Source: Christensenella sp964438705
Lineage (GTDB): Bacteria; Bacillota; Clostridia; Christensenellales; Christensenellaceae
Assembly (NCBI GenBank): GCA_964438705.1
Contig: CAYTKQ010000002.1
Span: forward strand, 163,770-227,769
Length of the DNA: 64,000 nt
Reading direction: 5' to 3'
Part shown: in pieces, positions 25,176-33,752 of the stretch
How positions within the stretch are numbered: position 1 is the first letter of the stretch
Layout of the letters: every line of letters begins with the position of its first letter
Notes under the pieces: generated by a model
The model's input: the letters and a program-made list of their open reading frames with translations, nothing else
Database searches by the model: none
Told to the model about the DNA's origin: nothing
Translations under genes and position numbers: made by a program

Positions 25176-26324
25176 ATGAAGAAAATTCTTGCAATTTTGC
25201 TGGCCGCAGTTATGGCCTGCGTAATATTCGCGGCTTGCTCCAAGCCGGAAGAAAAACCGTCCGCCCAGCCGACGACCGTCGTAGGGGCAGAAACGCCTGC
25301 GCCCACAAACGCGCCAGAGGCGACAAACGACATACCAACGGATGTTTCGCCCACAACGGGGCTGCCCGGGAACACGACCTATAAGCCGATCATCGTGCAG
25401 CTCGACAATGCCGACGCGGCACGTCCGCAGACGGGCATCAGCTATGCGGATATCGTATATGAAACGGACGTGGATGGCGGTGATACGCGGTTCACCGCAC
25501 TTTTCAACGACGCGATCAACAGCGGCGAAAACAGTGACGCGCCCGAGGAGTTGATCGTCGGGCCGGTGCGCTCGTCCCGCTATTATCACCAGTGGATTCA
25601 GGAAGAGTGGGATGGCCTCTATGTCCATATGGGGGGCCCGGACGAGACCTTGAAGGACGAAACGGACATTTGGGGATCAAGCAGTGAGCACATTCAGCAG
25701 CGCATCAATGGCGCGGGCAGACACGCGTCCAATGAAGAACTGTTTTTTCCGCTGAAAAAGGGATATTCTCAGAGCAGCTATGCGGGCATCGATCTGATGA
25801 AGGCGCTTGATGTTTACGACTACACCCCGAAGGCGCTCCAGTCCTTTATGTATTATCCGGCGCAGGATTACGCCGATCAGCCGGAAATTGAGAAAATCAG
25901 TCTTGATTTCTTTGGGAATAAGGCGTTTGCGACCTATGAATACGATAAGGCAAAAGACAAGCTGCTCCGTTCGACGCGCGGCAAAGCGCATACGGATGCC
26001 GCAACAGGAGATCAGATAGAGGTGCAGAACGTGGTCGTGCAGTTTGTGGACGACAAAAGTGCGAACGACGGCCCGGGCAGCGACCGCAGGATCGTGGACG
26101 TGAAGGGCAGCGGAGACGCGCTGTTCGTCATCCATGGAAAGCTGATGAAGGGAACGTGGGAACGCCCAAGCTACGACAGCAAGACGACCTACCTGCTTGA
26201 AAGCGGGAAGGAGCTTACCTTCGCGCCCGGCAACACATGGATCACCATGATGCCCTCGGGAAGGGAAACAAATGTGACTTACGCAGACGGTACGGAGGAC
26301 ACCCTCACCGGCGAAGCGCAATAA
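25176..26324 (+). CDS. DUF3048 domain lipoprotein (YerB-like)
   Basis: A 382-residue lipoprotein: lipobox ending at Cys21 (IFAAC), a Thr/Ala/Pro linker, then the two DUF3048 domains (start near TTGLPG; NADAARPQTGISYADIVYE; VGPVRSSRYYHQWI; C-terminal TYEYDKAKDKLLRS and GRETNVTYADG). YerB-like proteins are surface-anchored in Bacillota; their biochemical role is not established. ATG 25176 is preferred to GTG 25170 because GAGAGG is then 10 bases away. It is a single-gene unit with its own promoter and terminator. Confidence 0.88.
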   Translation: MKKILAILLAAVMACVIFAACSKPEEKPSAQPTTVVGAETPAPTNAPEATNDIPTDVSPTTGLPGNTTYKPIIVQLDNADAARPQTGISYADIVYETDVDGGDTRFTALFNDAINSGENSDAPEELIVGPVRSSRYYHQWIQEEWDGLYVHMGGPDETLKDETDIWGSSSEHIQQRINGAGRHASNEELFFPLKKGYSQSSYAGIDLMKALDVYDYTPKALQSFMYYPAQDYADQPEIEKISLDFFGNKAFATYEYDKAKDKLLRSTRGKAHTDAATGDQIEVQNVVVQFVDDKSANDGPGSDRRIVDVKGSGDALFVIHGKLMKGTWERPSYDSKTTYLLESGKELTFAPGNTWITMMPSGRETNVTYADGTEDTLTGEAQ

Positions 26325-26337
26325 GAACGAATACACA

Positions 26338-26371
26338 GGCCGCCTGAAAAAACAAACGGGCGGCCCTTTTT
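26338..26371 (+). terminator. Intrinsic terminator
   Basis: GGCCGCC and GGCGGCC form a 7-bp stem around an A-rich loop, followed by CTTTTT. Confidence 0.85.
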
Positions 26372-26375
26372 ATTG

Positions 26376-26405
26376 TTGCATGACGGGCGGATGTTCATAT
26401 ATAAT
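26376..26405 (+). promoter_or_regulatory. Promoter of glutamine synthetase gene
   Basis: TTGCAT (26376-26381) and TATAAT (26400-26405) are 18 bases apart, about 40 bases before the glnA start. No clear TnrA/GlnR box is seen. Confidence 0.55.
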
Positions 26406-26446
26406 AGAAAAGTAATGCATACGCGCAAAACGGAAGGAAGGAAACT

Positions 26447-27778
26447 ATGCCAAGATATACAAAAGAAGAATTACATGAAATCATAGAGCGGGAAGACATC
26501 AAATTCCTGCGTCTGCAGTTCACCGATGTGTTCGGTATTTTGAAAAACATCACGGTAATGGCGAGCAAGCTCGATAAGATCATCGAGGAAGGCTGCATGT
26601 TCGACGGTTCGTCCATCGACGGCTTCGCGCGCATCGAGGAATCGGACATGATGCTCATCCCCGACCTCGATACTTTTGCGATTTTTCCGTGGTCGAATCC
26701 CAAAGGCCGGACGGCGCGGTTTATCTGTGATGTATATATGCCGGACGGCAAGCCGTACGCCGGCTGCCCCCGTCATATCCTAAAGCACCAGTTGGAACGC
26801 GCAAAGGAGATGGGCTACACGATGAATGTGGGCCCGGAATGTGAATTTTTCCTGTTCCATAAGGATGAAAACGGAAAGGCGACCATCGAGACCAACGACG
26901 ACGGCGGATACTTCGACCTCGCCCCGCTCGATACGGGCGGCGGCGCGCGCAGAGATATCAGCCTTGCGCTCGAGGAAATGGGCTACGAGATCGAGGCCGC
27001 GCATCACGAGTGCGCAGCAGGACAGCACGAGATCGATTTTAAATATGGCAACGCGCTTCGTATGGCGGACGATGTGATGACGTTCAAGATCGTTGTCAAG
27101 CGTATCGCGCAGACACACGGCCTGCACGCGACCTTCATGCCAAAGCCCATCTATGGCATTGCGGGCAGCGGTATGCACGTCAATATGTCGCTGTGCACCA
27201 AGAATGGAAACGCGTTCTGCGATAAATCAGACGAGTTGGGACTTTCCAAGGAAGCGTACGGCTTTATGGCGGGTATTTTGAAGCATGCGCGCGGGCTTTC
27301 ACTGCTCACCAATCCCACCATCAACTCCTATAAACGCCTCGTTCCGGGTTTTGAAGCGCCGTGTTATATTGCGTGGTCGGCAAAAAACAGAAGCCCGCTC
27401 GTACGCGTACCCTTTGCGCGCGGCTCCGCGACCCGCATTGAGATGCGCAACCCGGACCCGACCGCAAATCCGTATCTTGCGTTTGCGGGCGCTCTCGCGG
27501 CAGGGCTTGAAGGCATTGAAAAGGGCTACGAGATCCCGCCGCCGGTCAATAAGAATATCTACACGCTGACGGATGAGGAAAAGAAAAAGCACATGATCCG
27601 GCGCGTGCCGCAGAATATGTTCGATGCGATCAACGACTTCATCGAGGACCCGCTGATGCGCGAAACGCTCGGCGATGTGGCCTATGAAAAGTATCTCAAG
27701 GGCAAAAAGCACGAGTGGGCGGATTATTCCAACCAGGTGCACGAGTGGGAGCGCGAGCAGTATCTCACAAAATATTGA
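26447..27778 (+). CDS. glnA: Glutamine synthetase type I
   Basis: A 443-residue GSI-alpha enzyme that makes glutamine from glutamate, ammonia and ATP in the cytoplasm. Signatures: FDGSSIDGFARIEESDM, GPECEFFLF, GSGMHVNMSL, NPTINSYKRLVPGFEAP and RIEMRNPDPTANPYLAF. Length matches the Bacillota enzyme, and the adenylylation insertion of GSI-beta is absent, so control is probably by feedback and a repressor. GGAAGGAAA precedes the ATG. A terminator follows at once, so it is monocistronic. Confidence 0.97.
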   Translation: MPRYTKEELHEIIEREDIKFLRLQFTDVFGILKNITVMASKLDKIIEEGCMFDGSSIDGFARIEESDMMLIPDLDTFAIFPWSNPKGRTARFICDVYMPDGKPYAGCPRHILKHQLERAKEMGYTMNVGPECEFFLFHKDENGKATIETNDDGGYFDLAPLDTGGGARRDISLALEEMGYEIEAAHHECAAGQHEIDFKYGNALRMADDVMTFKIVVKRIAQTHGLHATFMPKPIYGIAGSGMHVNMSLCTKNGNAFCDKSDELGLSKEAYGFMAGILKHARGLSLLTNPTINSYKRLVPGFEAPCYIAWSAKNRSPLVRVPFARGSATRIEMRNPDPTANPYLAFAGALAAGLEGIEKGYEIPPPVNKNIYTLTDEEKKKHMIRRVPQNMFDAINDFIEDPLMRETLGDVAYEKYLKGKKHEWADYSNQVHEWEREQYLTKY

Positions 27779-27783
27779 GCATA

Positions 27784-27817
27784 AAAATACCGCCTCAAAA
27801 ATTTGGGGCGGTATTTT
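27784..27817. terminator. Intrinsic terminator of glnA
   Basis: AAAATACCGCC with a further T/CAAA arm pairs with TTTGGGGCGGTATTTT, giving a stem of up to 16 bp (one G-U pair) flanked by A and T runs. Confidence 0.85.
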
Positions 27818-27829
27818 ACATTGTTTTTG

Positions 27830-27858
27830 TTGACAAAACGACCGAAATCCACTACAAT
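27830..27858 (+). promoter_or_regulatory. Promoter of tRNA-Glu
   Basis: A consensus TTGACA (27830-27835) and TACAAT (27853-27858) are 17 bases apart, placing the start point about 15 bases before the tRNA. Confidence 0.85.
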
Positions 27859-27880
27859 TATTAATGCTGTATGAAAATAT

Positions 27881-27955
27881 GGCCCCATGGTCAAGCGGTC
27901 AAGACGTAGCCCTCTCACGGCTGAAACCGGGGTTCGATTCCCCGTGGGGTCACCA
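27881..27955 (+). tRNA. tRNA-Glu (anticodon CUC)
   Basis: A complete cloverleaf of 75 bases including encoded CCA: acceptor GGCCCCA with TGGGGTC, 3-bp D stem GTC/GAC, anticodon stem TAGCC/GGCTG with loop CTCTCAC (anticodon CTC), and T arm CGGGG-TTCGATT-CCCCG. It reads GAG. It has its own strong promoter and a terminator downstream, so it is transcribed alone. Confidence 0.95.
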
Positions 27956-27980
27956 AGCGAATCCAAGCATTGGGTTCATC

Positions 27981-28009
27981 ACCGCCAGTACTAACGCTGG
28001 CGGTTTTTA
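27981..28009 (+). terminator. Intrinsic terminator of tRNA-Glu
   Basis: ACCGCCAG pairs with CTGGCGGT around an 8-base loop, followed by TTTTATTATT. Confidence 0.88.
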
Positions 28010-28765
28010 TTATTTCACTAGCTTTTTCACCCGCAGCCGTATGAACGCGTGACGAATGTGCGGGTTGCTCGTAGGCCGCACCTCGAGGTCAAATTGCTTC
28101 AACGACTCTACAAACTGCGAAAGTTTGGGGTAGCCGTAGTTGCGCGAGTCAAAATCCGGATAGCGCTTGTTGAGCAGGTTGCCTACAGCGCCGAGAAACG
28201 CCCAGCCGTCGTCGTCCGAAATGTCGTTGACGATGGCCTTGATGGCGCGCGTTACCTGAAATTTGGTCGCCATCGAGGATTTGCGCTTCTCCTCGTTTTC
28301 AGGTGCGCGTTCTTGGGTGTCGTCCGTACTGGAGGCGAGCACCTCGAGATATTTGAACTTTTCGCACGCCGCAATGAAGGGGGCGGGCGTTTTTTGCTCG
28401 CCCATGCCGATCACCAGCATGCCCGCCTCACGCAGCCTTGCCGCAAGACGCGTGAAATCGCTGTCCGATGAAACGATGCAAAACCCGTCCACATTACCGG
28501 AATACAGGATGTCCATCGCGTCGATAATCAGCGCGGAATCCGTGGCGTTTTTCCCCTTGGTGTAGCTGTATTGCTGGATGGGCGCAATGGAATAGTTGAG
28601 CAGCACCTTTTTCCACGCTGCGTTTTGCGTGGTCGTCCAGTCCCCATAGATCCGTTTATAGGTCGGCGTTCCATAGTTGGAAAGCTCGTCGAATATGAAC
28701 GGAACATATTTATCGGACACGTTGTCCGCGTCGATCAACACAGCAATTCTTTTATCAATTTCCAT
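28010..28765 (-). CDS. NYN domain protein with C-terminal OST-HTH/LOTUS domain
   Basis: A 251-residue protein. The N-terminal PIN-like NYN domain has the acidic residues VLIDADNV, TDSALIIDAMDIL and VSSDSDF expected for metal-dependent RNA cleavage. A short Glu/Lys linker (about 155-170) leads to an OST-HTH domain (NDISDDDGWAFLGAVGN; NYGYPKLSQFVESL), a fold linked to RNA binding. The pair suggests an RNase acting on structured RNA, but the target is unknown. GGAAAGAAG precedes the ATG. The stop lies at the end of the tRNA-Glu terminator, with which it converges. Confidence 0.86.
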   Translation of the reverse strand: MEIDKRIAVLIDADNVSDKYVPFIFDELSNYGTPTYKRIYGDWTTTQNAAWKKVLLNYSIAPIQQYSYTKGKNATDSALIIDAMDILYSGNVDGFCIVSSDSDFTRLAARLREAGMLVIGMGEQKTPAPFIAACEKFKYLEVLASSTDDTQERAPENEEKRKSSMATKFQVTRAIKAIVNDISDDDGWAFLGAVGNLLNKRYPDFDSRNYGYPKLSQFVESLKQFDLEVRPTSNPHIRHAFIRLRVKKLVK

Positions 28766-28807
28766 AACAATCTTCTTTCCTCGTTTTTTTCATTATACCA
28801 TAAAAGC

Positions 28808-29242
28808 CTACAATCCGCTTGAATCAACGGCCTGCGCGCGGTGTTCAAACTCACGGACCATATCCGCGATCGTCGTATTATCGAGCAGGGAAGCCACCGC
28901 GTCGTCCACGCGATCCCACACCTTTCGCGTCAAAAAGAGACGCAGCGCCGGGCCGTCGCTCTCCGCGCCGTCGGTCAGCGACATGCTTCCCTCAAGCGCG
29001 CTCAAAATCATGCGCATCGTGATCTGGTCCGGGGGAAGCGCGGGAACATACCCGCCCTGTGAACCCGGTGCGCCGAGCACAAGCCCGGATTTTTTCAGCG
29101 AAGAAAATATCCCCTCCAGATATCTGGGAGAAAGCCCCTGTCGCTCGGCGATGGAGGAGAGGGAAACATGCCCCGCGCCAGCGTGCATGGAAAGATCGAT
29201 CATTGCGCGCAGGCCGTAGCGGCCCTTGGTGGAAATTTTCAT
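28808..29242 (-). CDS. Rrf2 family regulator without cysteines
   Basis: A 144-residue Rrf2 protein: MKISTKGRYGLRAMIDL start, winged-helix region LSSIAERQGLSPRYLEGIFSSLKKSG, and a C-terminal dimerisation helix. It has no Cys, so it cannot hold an iron-sulfur cluster, as in CymR-type members that sense through a partner protein. The ATG at 29242 follows AGGAGGGCGAAGC and overlaps the stop of the upstream Rrf2 gene (ATGA). With its paralogue it is divergent from metY-cysK. Confidence 0.88.
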   Translation of the reverse strand: MKISTKGRYGLRAMIDLSMHAGAGHVSLSSIAERQGLSPRYLEGIFSSLKKSGLVLGAPGSQGGYVPALPPDQITMRMILSALEGSMSLTDGAESDGPALRLFLTRKVWDRVDDAVASLLDNTTIADMVREFEHRAQAVDSSGL

Positions 29243-29667
29243 GCTTCGCCCTCCTGTATATACGAATCCGCAAGGGAACGTAACGTCATAGCGTCGAGAA
29301 TCCCGCCGATCTCGTTGGAGATGCGCACCCACAGCGCCCGCGTGACGCAGCGGTCACGCGCGGGGCTCGTGCACGCAGAGAGGTCCTCCGCACAGGCGAC
29401 GGGAACAAGCGTTCCCTCAAGCGCGCGCACCACGCTTCCGGCCGTAATTTCCTCCGGCGGCATGGCGAGTAGGAAGCCGCCCGTTTTGCCGCGCACGGTG
29501 CTCAAAAAGCCCGCCTTGCGCAGACGGAAAAAAATCTGCTCCAAATACCCCTCTGAAATTTCCGTACCTGCAGAGATATCGCCTGCGGTCATGGGGCTTC
29601 CGTCCGAATGGAGCGTCATATATAAAAGCGCCTCCAGCGCATAACGGCTCTTGGTGGAAAGCTTCAT
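29239..29667 (-). CDS. Rrf2 family regulator with three cysteines
   Basis: A 142-residue Rrf2 protein beginning MKLSTKSRYALEALLYM. Unlike its neighbour it has three Cys (CAEDLSAC followed by RDRC, spacing C-x6-C-x7-C), close to the IscR cluster site, so iron-sulfur or redox sensing is possible. ATG 29667 has AAAGGA 9 bases upstream; a TTG two codons earlier is the alternative. It is the first gene of a two-gene Rrf2 operon facing metY across a perfect inverted repeat. Confidence 0.88.
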   Translation of the reverse strand: MKLSTKSRYALEALLYMTLHSDGSPMTAGDISAGTEISEGYLEQIFFRLRKAGFLSTVRGKTGGFLLAMPPEEITAGSVVRALEGTLVPVACAEDLSACTSPARDRCVTRALWVRISNEIGGILDAMTLRSLADSYIQEGEA

Positions 29668-29692
29668 CGTCAAAAATCCTTTCTATATCCAT

Positions 29693-29721
29693 ATTGTAAG
29701 AGGTTTTACAAAAAAAATCAA
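29693..29721 (-). promoter_or_regulatory. Promoter of the Rrf2 pair
   Basis: On the minus strand TTGATT (29721-29716) and TACAAT (29698-29693) are 17 bases apart, 26 bases before the first Rrf2 start. Confidence 0.65.
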
Positions 29722-29730
29722 TAAAATTAT

Positions 29731-29811
29731 TATAATTCCTATTGACTTGGTAATGTTTAAATGATATACTTGCAAAAACGTTGAAAGATTAGTAAACAAA
29801 TAGGAATTATA
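29731..29811 (+). promoter_or_regulatory. metY promoter bracketed by a perfect 13-bp inverted repeat
   Basis: TTGACT (29742-29747) and TATACT (29765-29770) are 17 bases apart. TATAATTCCTATT (29731-29743) and AATAGGAATTATA (29799-29811) are perfect inverted copies, one touching the -35 and the other past the start point. They are probable operators for one or both adjacent Rrf2 proteins; CymR regulation of cysteine genes in Bacillota is the known parallel. Confidence 0.75.
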
Positions 29812-29837
29812 TTTATATCATAAAAGGAGCAAAAAAC

Positions 29838-31112
29838 ATGGCAAGGGAATTCAGATTTGAAACAAAGCAGCTGCACGCGGGGCAGCAGGTGGATCCGACG
29901 ACAAAATCGCGCGCGGTACCCATCTATCAAACCACCTCCTACGTGTTTGACGACACACAGGAAGCGGAGGACCTCTTTGCGCTCAGAAAGCCGGGCAACA
30001 TCTACACTCGCCTCATGAACCCCACAAACGACGTGTTCGAGCAGCGCATTGCTGCGCTTGAGGGAGGCGTTGCTGCGCTTGCGACCGCGTCCGGCTCCGC
30101 AGCGATCACCTACACCATCATGAACCTTGCTTCCTCGGGCGATCATATCGTCGCGGCTTCTACCCTTTACGGCGGAACCTATAATTTATTTGGCACAACG
30201 CTCCCGCGCTATGGCATCACCACAACGTTTGTGGATCCCGACGATCCGCAGAACTTTGCGGACGCGATTCGCGAAAACACCAAGGCGCTGTACATCGAAT
30301 CCCTCGGAAATCCGGGCATCAACGTGATCGACATGGAGCGCGTGGCAAAGATCGCGCACGAAAACAACATCCCGCTTGTGGTGGACAACACCTTTGGAAC
30401 GCCCTACCTCATCCGTCCCTTTGAATTTGGCGCGGACGTAGTGGTGCACTCCGCCACCAAGTTCATCGGCGGGCACGGCACATCCATCGGCGGCGTGATC
30501 GTAGACGGCGGAACGTTCGACTGGGCAAGCGGAAAATTTCCCTATTTCACCGAGCCGGACGAAAGCTATCACGGTGTGCGCTTCGCGGAGCTTGGGCCGG
30601 CTGCCTTCGTCACGAAAATCCGCGTGCAGCTCATGAGGGATACGGGCGCGTGTCTGTCCCCATTCAATTCGTTTTTGTTCATTCAGGGATTGGAGACGCT
30701 TTCTCTGCGCGTAGAACGTCATGTGGAAAACGCAAAGAAGGTTGCGGAATATTTGAACGGACACGATAAGGTCGCGTGGGTCAGCTATCCCTCGCTTGCG
30801 GGAGACAAATATCACACGCTTGCGCAGAAATATTTTCCGAAGGGCGCGGGCTCGATCTTCACCTTTGGGGTGAAGGGAGGCGGCCAAGCCGCGCGCAAGC
30901 TGATCGACAATCTGGAATTGTTCTCCAATCTGGCAAATGTCGCGGACGCGAAATCATTGGTCGTGCATCCAGCCTCCTCCACCCATCAGCAGCTTTCGCC
31001 GGAGGAACAGAAAACAGCCGGTGTGACGGAGGATCAGGTGCGGGTATCCATCGGGCTGGAAAATATAGAAGATATCATCGAGGATCTGGAACTGGCGTTC
31101 CGGAAGCTGTAA
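29838..31112 (+). CDS. metY: O-acetylhomoserine sulfhydrylase (PLP-dependent)
   Basis: A 424-residue Cys/Met-metabolism PLP enzyme. It shows FETKQLHAGQ at the start, SGSAAITYTIMNL, VVDNTFGTPYLIRP and the PLP lysine in VVHSATKFIGGHG. Length and these features match O-acetylhomoserine aminocarboxypropyltransferase, which makes homocysteine from O-acetylhomoserine and sulfide. AAAGGAG precedes the ATG. It is followed after 15 bases by cysteine synthase. Some members use O-acetylserine instead, so substrate choice is tentative. Confidence 0.92.
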   Translation: MAREFRFETKQLHAGQQVDPTTKSRAVPIYQTTSYVFDDTQEAEDLFALRKPGNIYTRLMNPTNDVFEQRIAALEGGVAALATASGSAAITYTIMNLASSGDHIVAASTLYGGTYNLFGTTLPRYGITTTFVDPDDPQNFADAIRENTKALYIESLGNPGINVIDMERVAKIAHENNIPLVVDNTFGTPYLIRPFEFGADVVVHSATKFIGGHGTSIGGVIVDGGTFDWASGKFPYFTEPDESYHGVRFAELGPAAFVTKIRVQLMRDTGACLSPFNSFLFIQGLETLSLRVERHVENAKKVAEYLNGHDKVAWVSYPSLAGDKYHTLAQKYFPKGAGSIFTFGVKGGGQAARKLIDNLELFSNLANVADAKSLVVHPASSTHQQLSPEEQKTAGVTEDQVRVSIGLENIEDIIEDLELAFRKL

Positions 31113-31127
31113 AAGAGAGGAAACCAT

Positions 31128-32060
31128 ATGGCAATCGCAAAAAATTTAACGGAGCTGATCGGCGATACGCCGCTTCTCGAGCTCTCGAATTATGAAAAGA
31201 CGGAAAATGTTTTTGCAAGGATCGTAGGCAAGCTCGAATATTTCAATCCGCTTTCCTCGGTCAAAGACCGCGTGGGCAACGCGCTCATCGAGGAAGCTGA
31301 GGCAAAGGGCCTCATCGACGAACATTCGGTGATCATCGAGCCGACCAGCGGCAACACGGGCGTCGCGCTTGCGTTCGTATGCGCGGCAAAGGGTTATCGT
31401 CTGATCCTCACAATGCCGGAGACCATGAGCATCGAGCGCAGAAAGCTGCTTGCGGCGCTGGGCGCGGAGGTCGTGCTCACGGAGGGCGCAAAGGGCATGA
31501 AGGGCGCGATCGAAAAGGCGGAGGAACTGAAAAAAGAGATCAAAGGCGCATATATCCCCGGCCAGTTCATCAATACCGCAAACCCGGAGGTGCACCGCCG
31601 CACCACTGCCAAGGAAATTTTGCGCGATACGAACGGCGAGATCGACTACTTTGTGGCGGGTGTGGGCACGGGCGGGACGATCACAGGGGTGGGCGAGGTT
31701 TTGAAGCGCTTCAACCCCAATGTGAAGGTGGTTGCCGTGGAACCTGCGGATTCGCCGGTGCTCTCGCAGGGCAAGGCCGGTCCGCATAAGATACAGGGTA
31801 TCGGCGCGGGTTTTGTGCCGGAAATTCTTGACACCACCGTGATCGACGAGATCATCCCTGTGGAAAACGAGCAGGCGTTTGCCGCCTCGCGCAAGGTGGC
31901 AAAGCAGGAAGGCCTTTTGGTGGGAATCTCCTCGGGGGCGGCGCTCCACGCTGCGACGGTACTTGCAGGGCGCCCGGAAAACAAGGGCAAGACGATCGTC
32001 GTATTGCTGCCGGATACGGGCGAACGCTATCTTTCAACGGCGCTCTATGGCGAAGACTGA
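31128..32060 (+). CDS. cysK: Cysteine synthase A
   Basis: A 310-residue PLP enzyme that makes cysteine from O-acetylserine and sulfide. Signatures: LIGDTPLLEL, PLP Lys in NPLSSVKDRVG, EPTSGNTGVALAF, GTGGTITGVGEVLK and the C-terminal GISSGAAL. Length is standard. It shares a transcript with metY, so the operon assimilates sulfide into both cysteine and homocysteine. Confidence 0.96.
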   Translation: MAIAKNLTELIGDTPLLELSNYEKTENVFARIVGKLEYFNPLSSVKDRVGNALIEEAEAKGLIDEHSVIIEPTSGNTGVALAFVCAAKGYRLILTMPETMSIERRKLLAALGAEVVLTEGAKGMKGAIEKAEELKKEIKGAYIPGQFINTANPEVHRRTTAKEILRDTNGEIDYFVAGVGTGGTITGVGEVLKRFNPNVKVVAVEPADSPVLSQGKAGPHKIQGIGAGFVPEILDTTVIDEIIPVENEQAFAASRKVAKQEGLLVGISSGAALHAATVLAGRPENKGKTIVVLLPDTGERYLSTALYGED

Positions 32061-32090
32061 GCGCCGCGTAAAAATAAATTTGTGTCCTTC

Positions 32091-32132
32091 ATCCCAAAGC
32101 GAATGTACAAACGTTCGCTTTGGGATTTTTTT
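32091..32132 (+). terminator. Intrinsic terminator of metY-cysK
   Basis: ATCCCAAAGCGAA and TTCGCTTTGGGAT form a 13-bp stem followed by a run of T. Confidence 0.93.
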
Positions 32133-32179
32133 GTCCGCAAGCATTTGCAAAAGAGACGTCATAAAAAAATCGAAGCGCG

Positions 32180-32208
32180 TTGTCATCAGTCGAAAAATGA
32201 GATAAAAT
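32180..32208 (+). promoter_or_regulatory. Promoter of glycerol operon
   Basis: TTGTCA (32180-32185) and TAAAAT (32203-32208) are 17 bases apart, 24 bases before the glpK start. Confidence 0.7.
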
Positions 32209-32232
32209 AGAACTATTACGGAGGGTGAAACT

Positions 32233-33732
32233 ATGAAGAAATACGTCATTGCCCTTGATCAGGGGACGACCAGTTCCCGATGTATTATTTTTGATCAAAA
32301 CTGCAATATCATCAGCGTAAGGCAGCGCGAGTTTTCGCAGCATTTTCCGCAGGACGGATGGGTGGAGCACGACCCGATGGAAATCTTGTCTTCGCAGCGC
32401 GGCGTGCTCGAGGAGGCGGTGGACGCAGCGGGGATTTTTCTCGACGAGGTCGCGGGCATCGGGCTTACAAACCAACGTGAAACCACGGTGGTATGGGAAA
32501 AAGAGACGGGGCGGCCAATTTATAACGCCATTGTGTGGCAGTGCAGGCGCACGGCGGCAATCTGCGAACAATTGAAGCGTGACGGGCTGGAGGAATATAT
32601 CCGCAAAACCACGGGGCTTGTGCTCGACGCGTATTTTTCAGCGACCAAGGTGAAGTGGATACTTGATCATGTGGAGGGCGCGCGAAAACGCGCGGAAAAC
32701 GGCGAACTGCTGTTTGGCACGGTGGATACGTGGCTCCTGTGGAATTTTACGAACCGAAGCGCGCATGTGACGGACTACACAAACGCGTCGCGTACCATGA
32801 TGTTCGATATCAAAAATTTGAAGTGGGATGAAACGACCCTAAATGCGCTCGACATCCCGCCGGCCATGCTGCCCGAGGTGAAGAGCTCGAGCGAGATTTA
32901 CGGCGAAACGGAACTTTATGGCAAGAAAATACCGATCGCGGGCATCGCGGGCGATCAGCAGGCCGCGCTCTTTGGGCAGGCTTGCTTTGCGGAGGGGCAG
33001 GCGAAGAATACGTACGGTACGGGTTGTTTTTTGCTGATGCACACGGGGGATAAGCTCTGTTACAGCAAAAACGGGCTGCTGAGCACCATTGCCGCTTCGC
33101 GCAAAGGACAGATCGGTTATGTGATCGAGGGAAGCGTGTTTATGGGCGGCGCGGTGGTGCAGTGGCTGCGCGACGAGATGCGTTTGATCGACACCAGCGC
33201 GGACAGCGAATATTTTGCGAAGAAGGTGCCGGAAAACGGCGGGGTATATCTTGTGCCCGCGTTCACCGGCCTTGGCGCGCCGCATTGGGATATGTACGCG
33301 CGGGGGACGATCACCGGACTTACGCGGGGGACGACGGCGGATCACGTGATTCGCGCGGCGCTTGAATCCATCGCCTATCAAACCAACGATGTGCTCGACG
33401 CGATGCGTGCGGATACGGGCATCCGGCTGCAAGCCCTTAAGGTGGACGGCGGTGCGTCCGCGAACAATTTTTTGATGCAGTTTCAATCGGACATCACAGA
33501 TATGCCGGTGGTGCGCCCGCGGGTGCGTGAAACCACTGCGCTTGGCGCGGCTTATCTTGCAGGGCTTGCCACGGGGTTGTGGAAGGATACGGACGAGATT
33601 GCGGCGGGCTGGACGCTCGATCGGCAGTTTGAACCGGCGATGCCCGCTGAAAAGCGTGAGAAATATGTGAAAAACTGGAACAGGGCGGTAGAGCGCTCAA
33701 AGGGATGGACTCCGTCACAGGGGACAAAATAA
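32233..33732 (+). CDS. glpK: Glycerol kinase
   Basis: A 499-residue FGGY kinase that phosphorylates glycerol with ATP. Signatures: ALDQGTTSSRCIIFD, NQRETTVVWEKETG, IAGDQQAALFGQ, GTGCFLLMHTG and the FGGY segment GGASANNFLMQFQ. Length is that of GlpK. It heads a five-gene run for glycerol oxidation and lipid breakdown. GGAGGG is upstream of the ATG. Confidence 0.96.
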   Translation: MKKYVIALDQGTTSSRCIIFDQNCNIISVRQREFSQHFPQDGWVEHDPMEILSSQRGVLEEAVDAAGIFLDEVAGIGLTNQRETTVVWEKETGRPIYNAIVWQCRRTAAICEQLKRDGLEEYIRKTTGLVLDAYFSATKVKWILDHVEGARKRAENGELLFGTVDTWLLWNFTNRSAHVTDYTNASRTMMFDIKNLKWDETTLNALDIPPAMLPEVKSSSEIYGETELYGKKIPIAGIAGDQQAALFGQACFAEGQAKNTYGTGCFLLMHTGDKLCYSKNGLLSTIAASRKGQIGYVIEGSVFMGGAVVQWLRDEMRLIDTSADSEYFAKKVPENGGVYLVPAFTGLGAPHWDMYARGTITGLTRGTTADHVIRAALESIAYQTNDVLDAMRADTGIRLQALKVDGGASANNFLMQFQSDITDMPVVRPRVRETTALGAAYLAGLATGLWKDTDEIAAGWTLDRQFEPAMPAEKREKYVKNWNRAVERSKGWTPSQGTK

Positions 33733-33752
33733 TCAGATGGGAAGAAAAAGCG

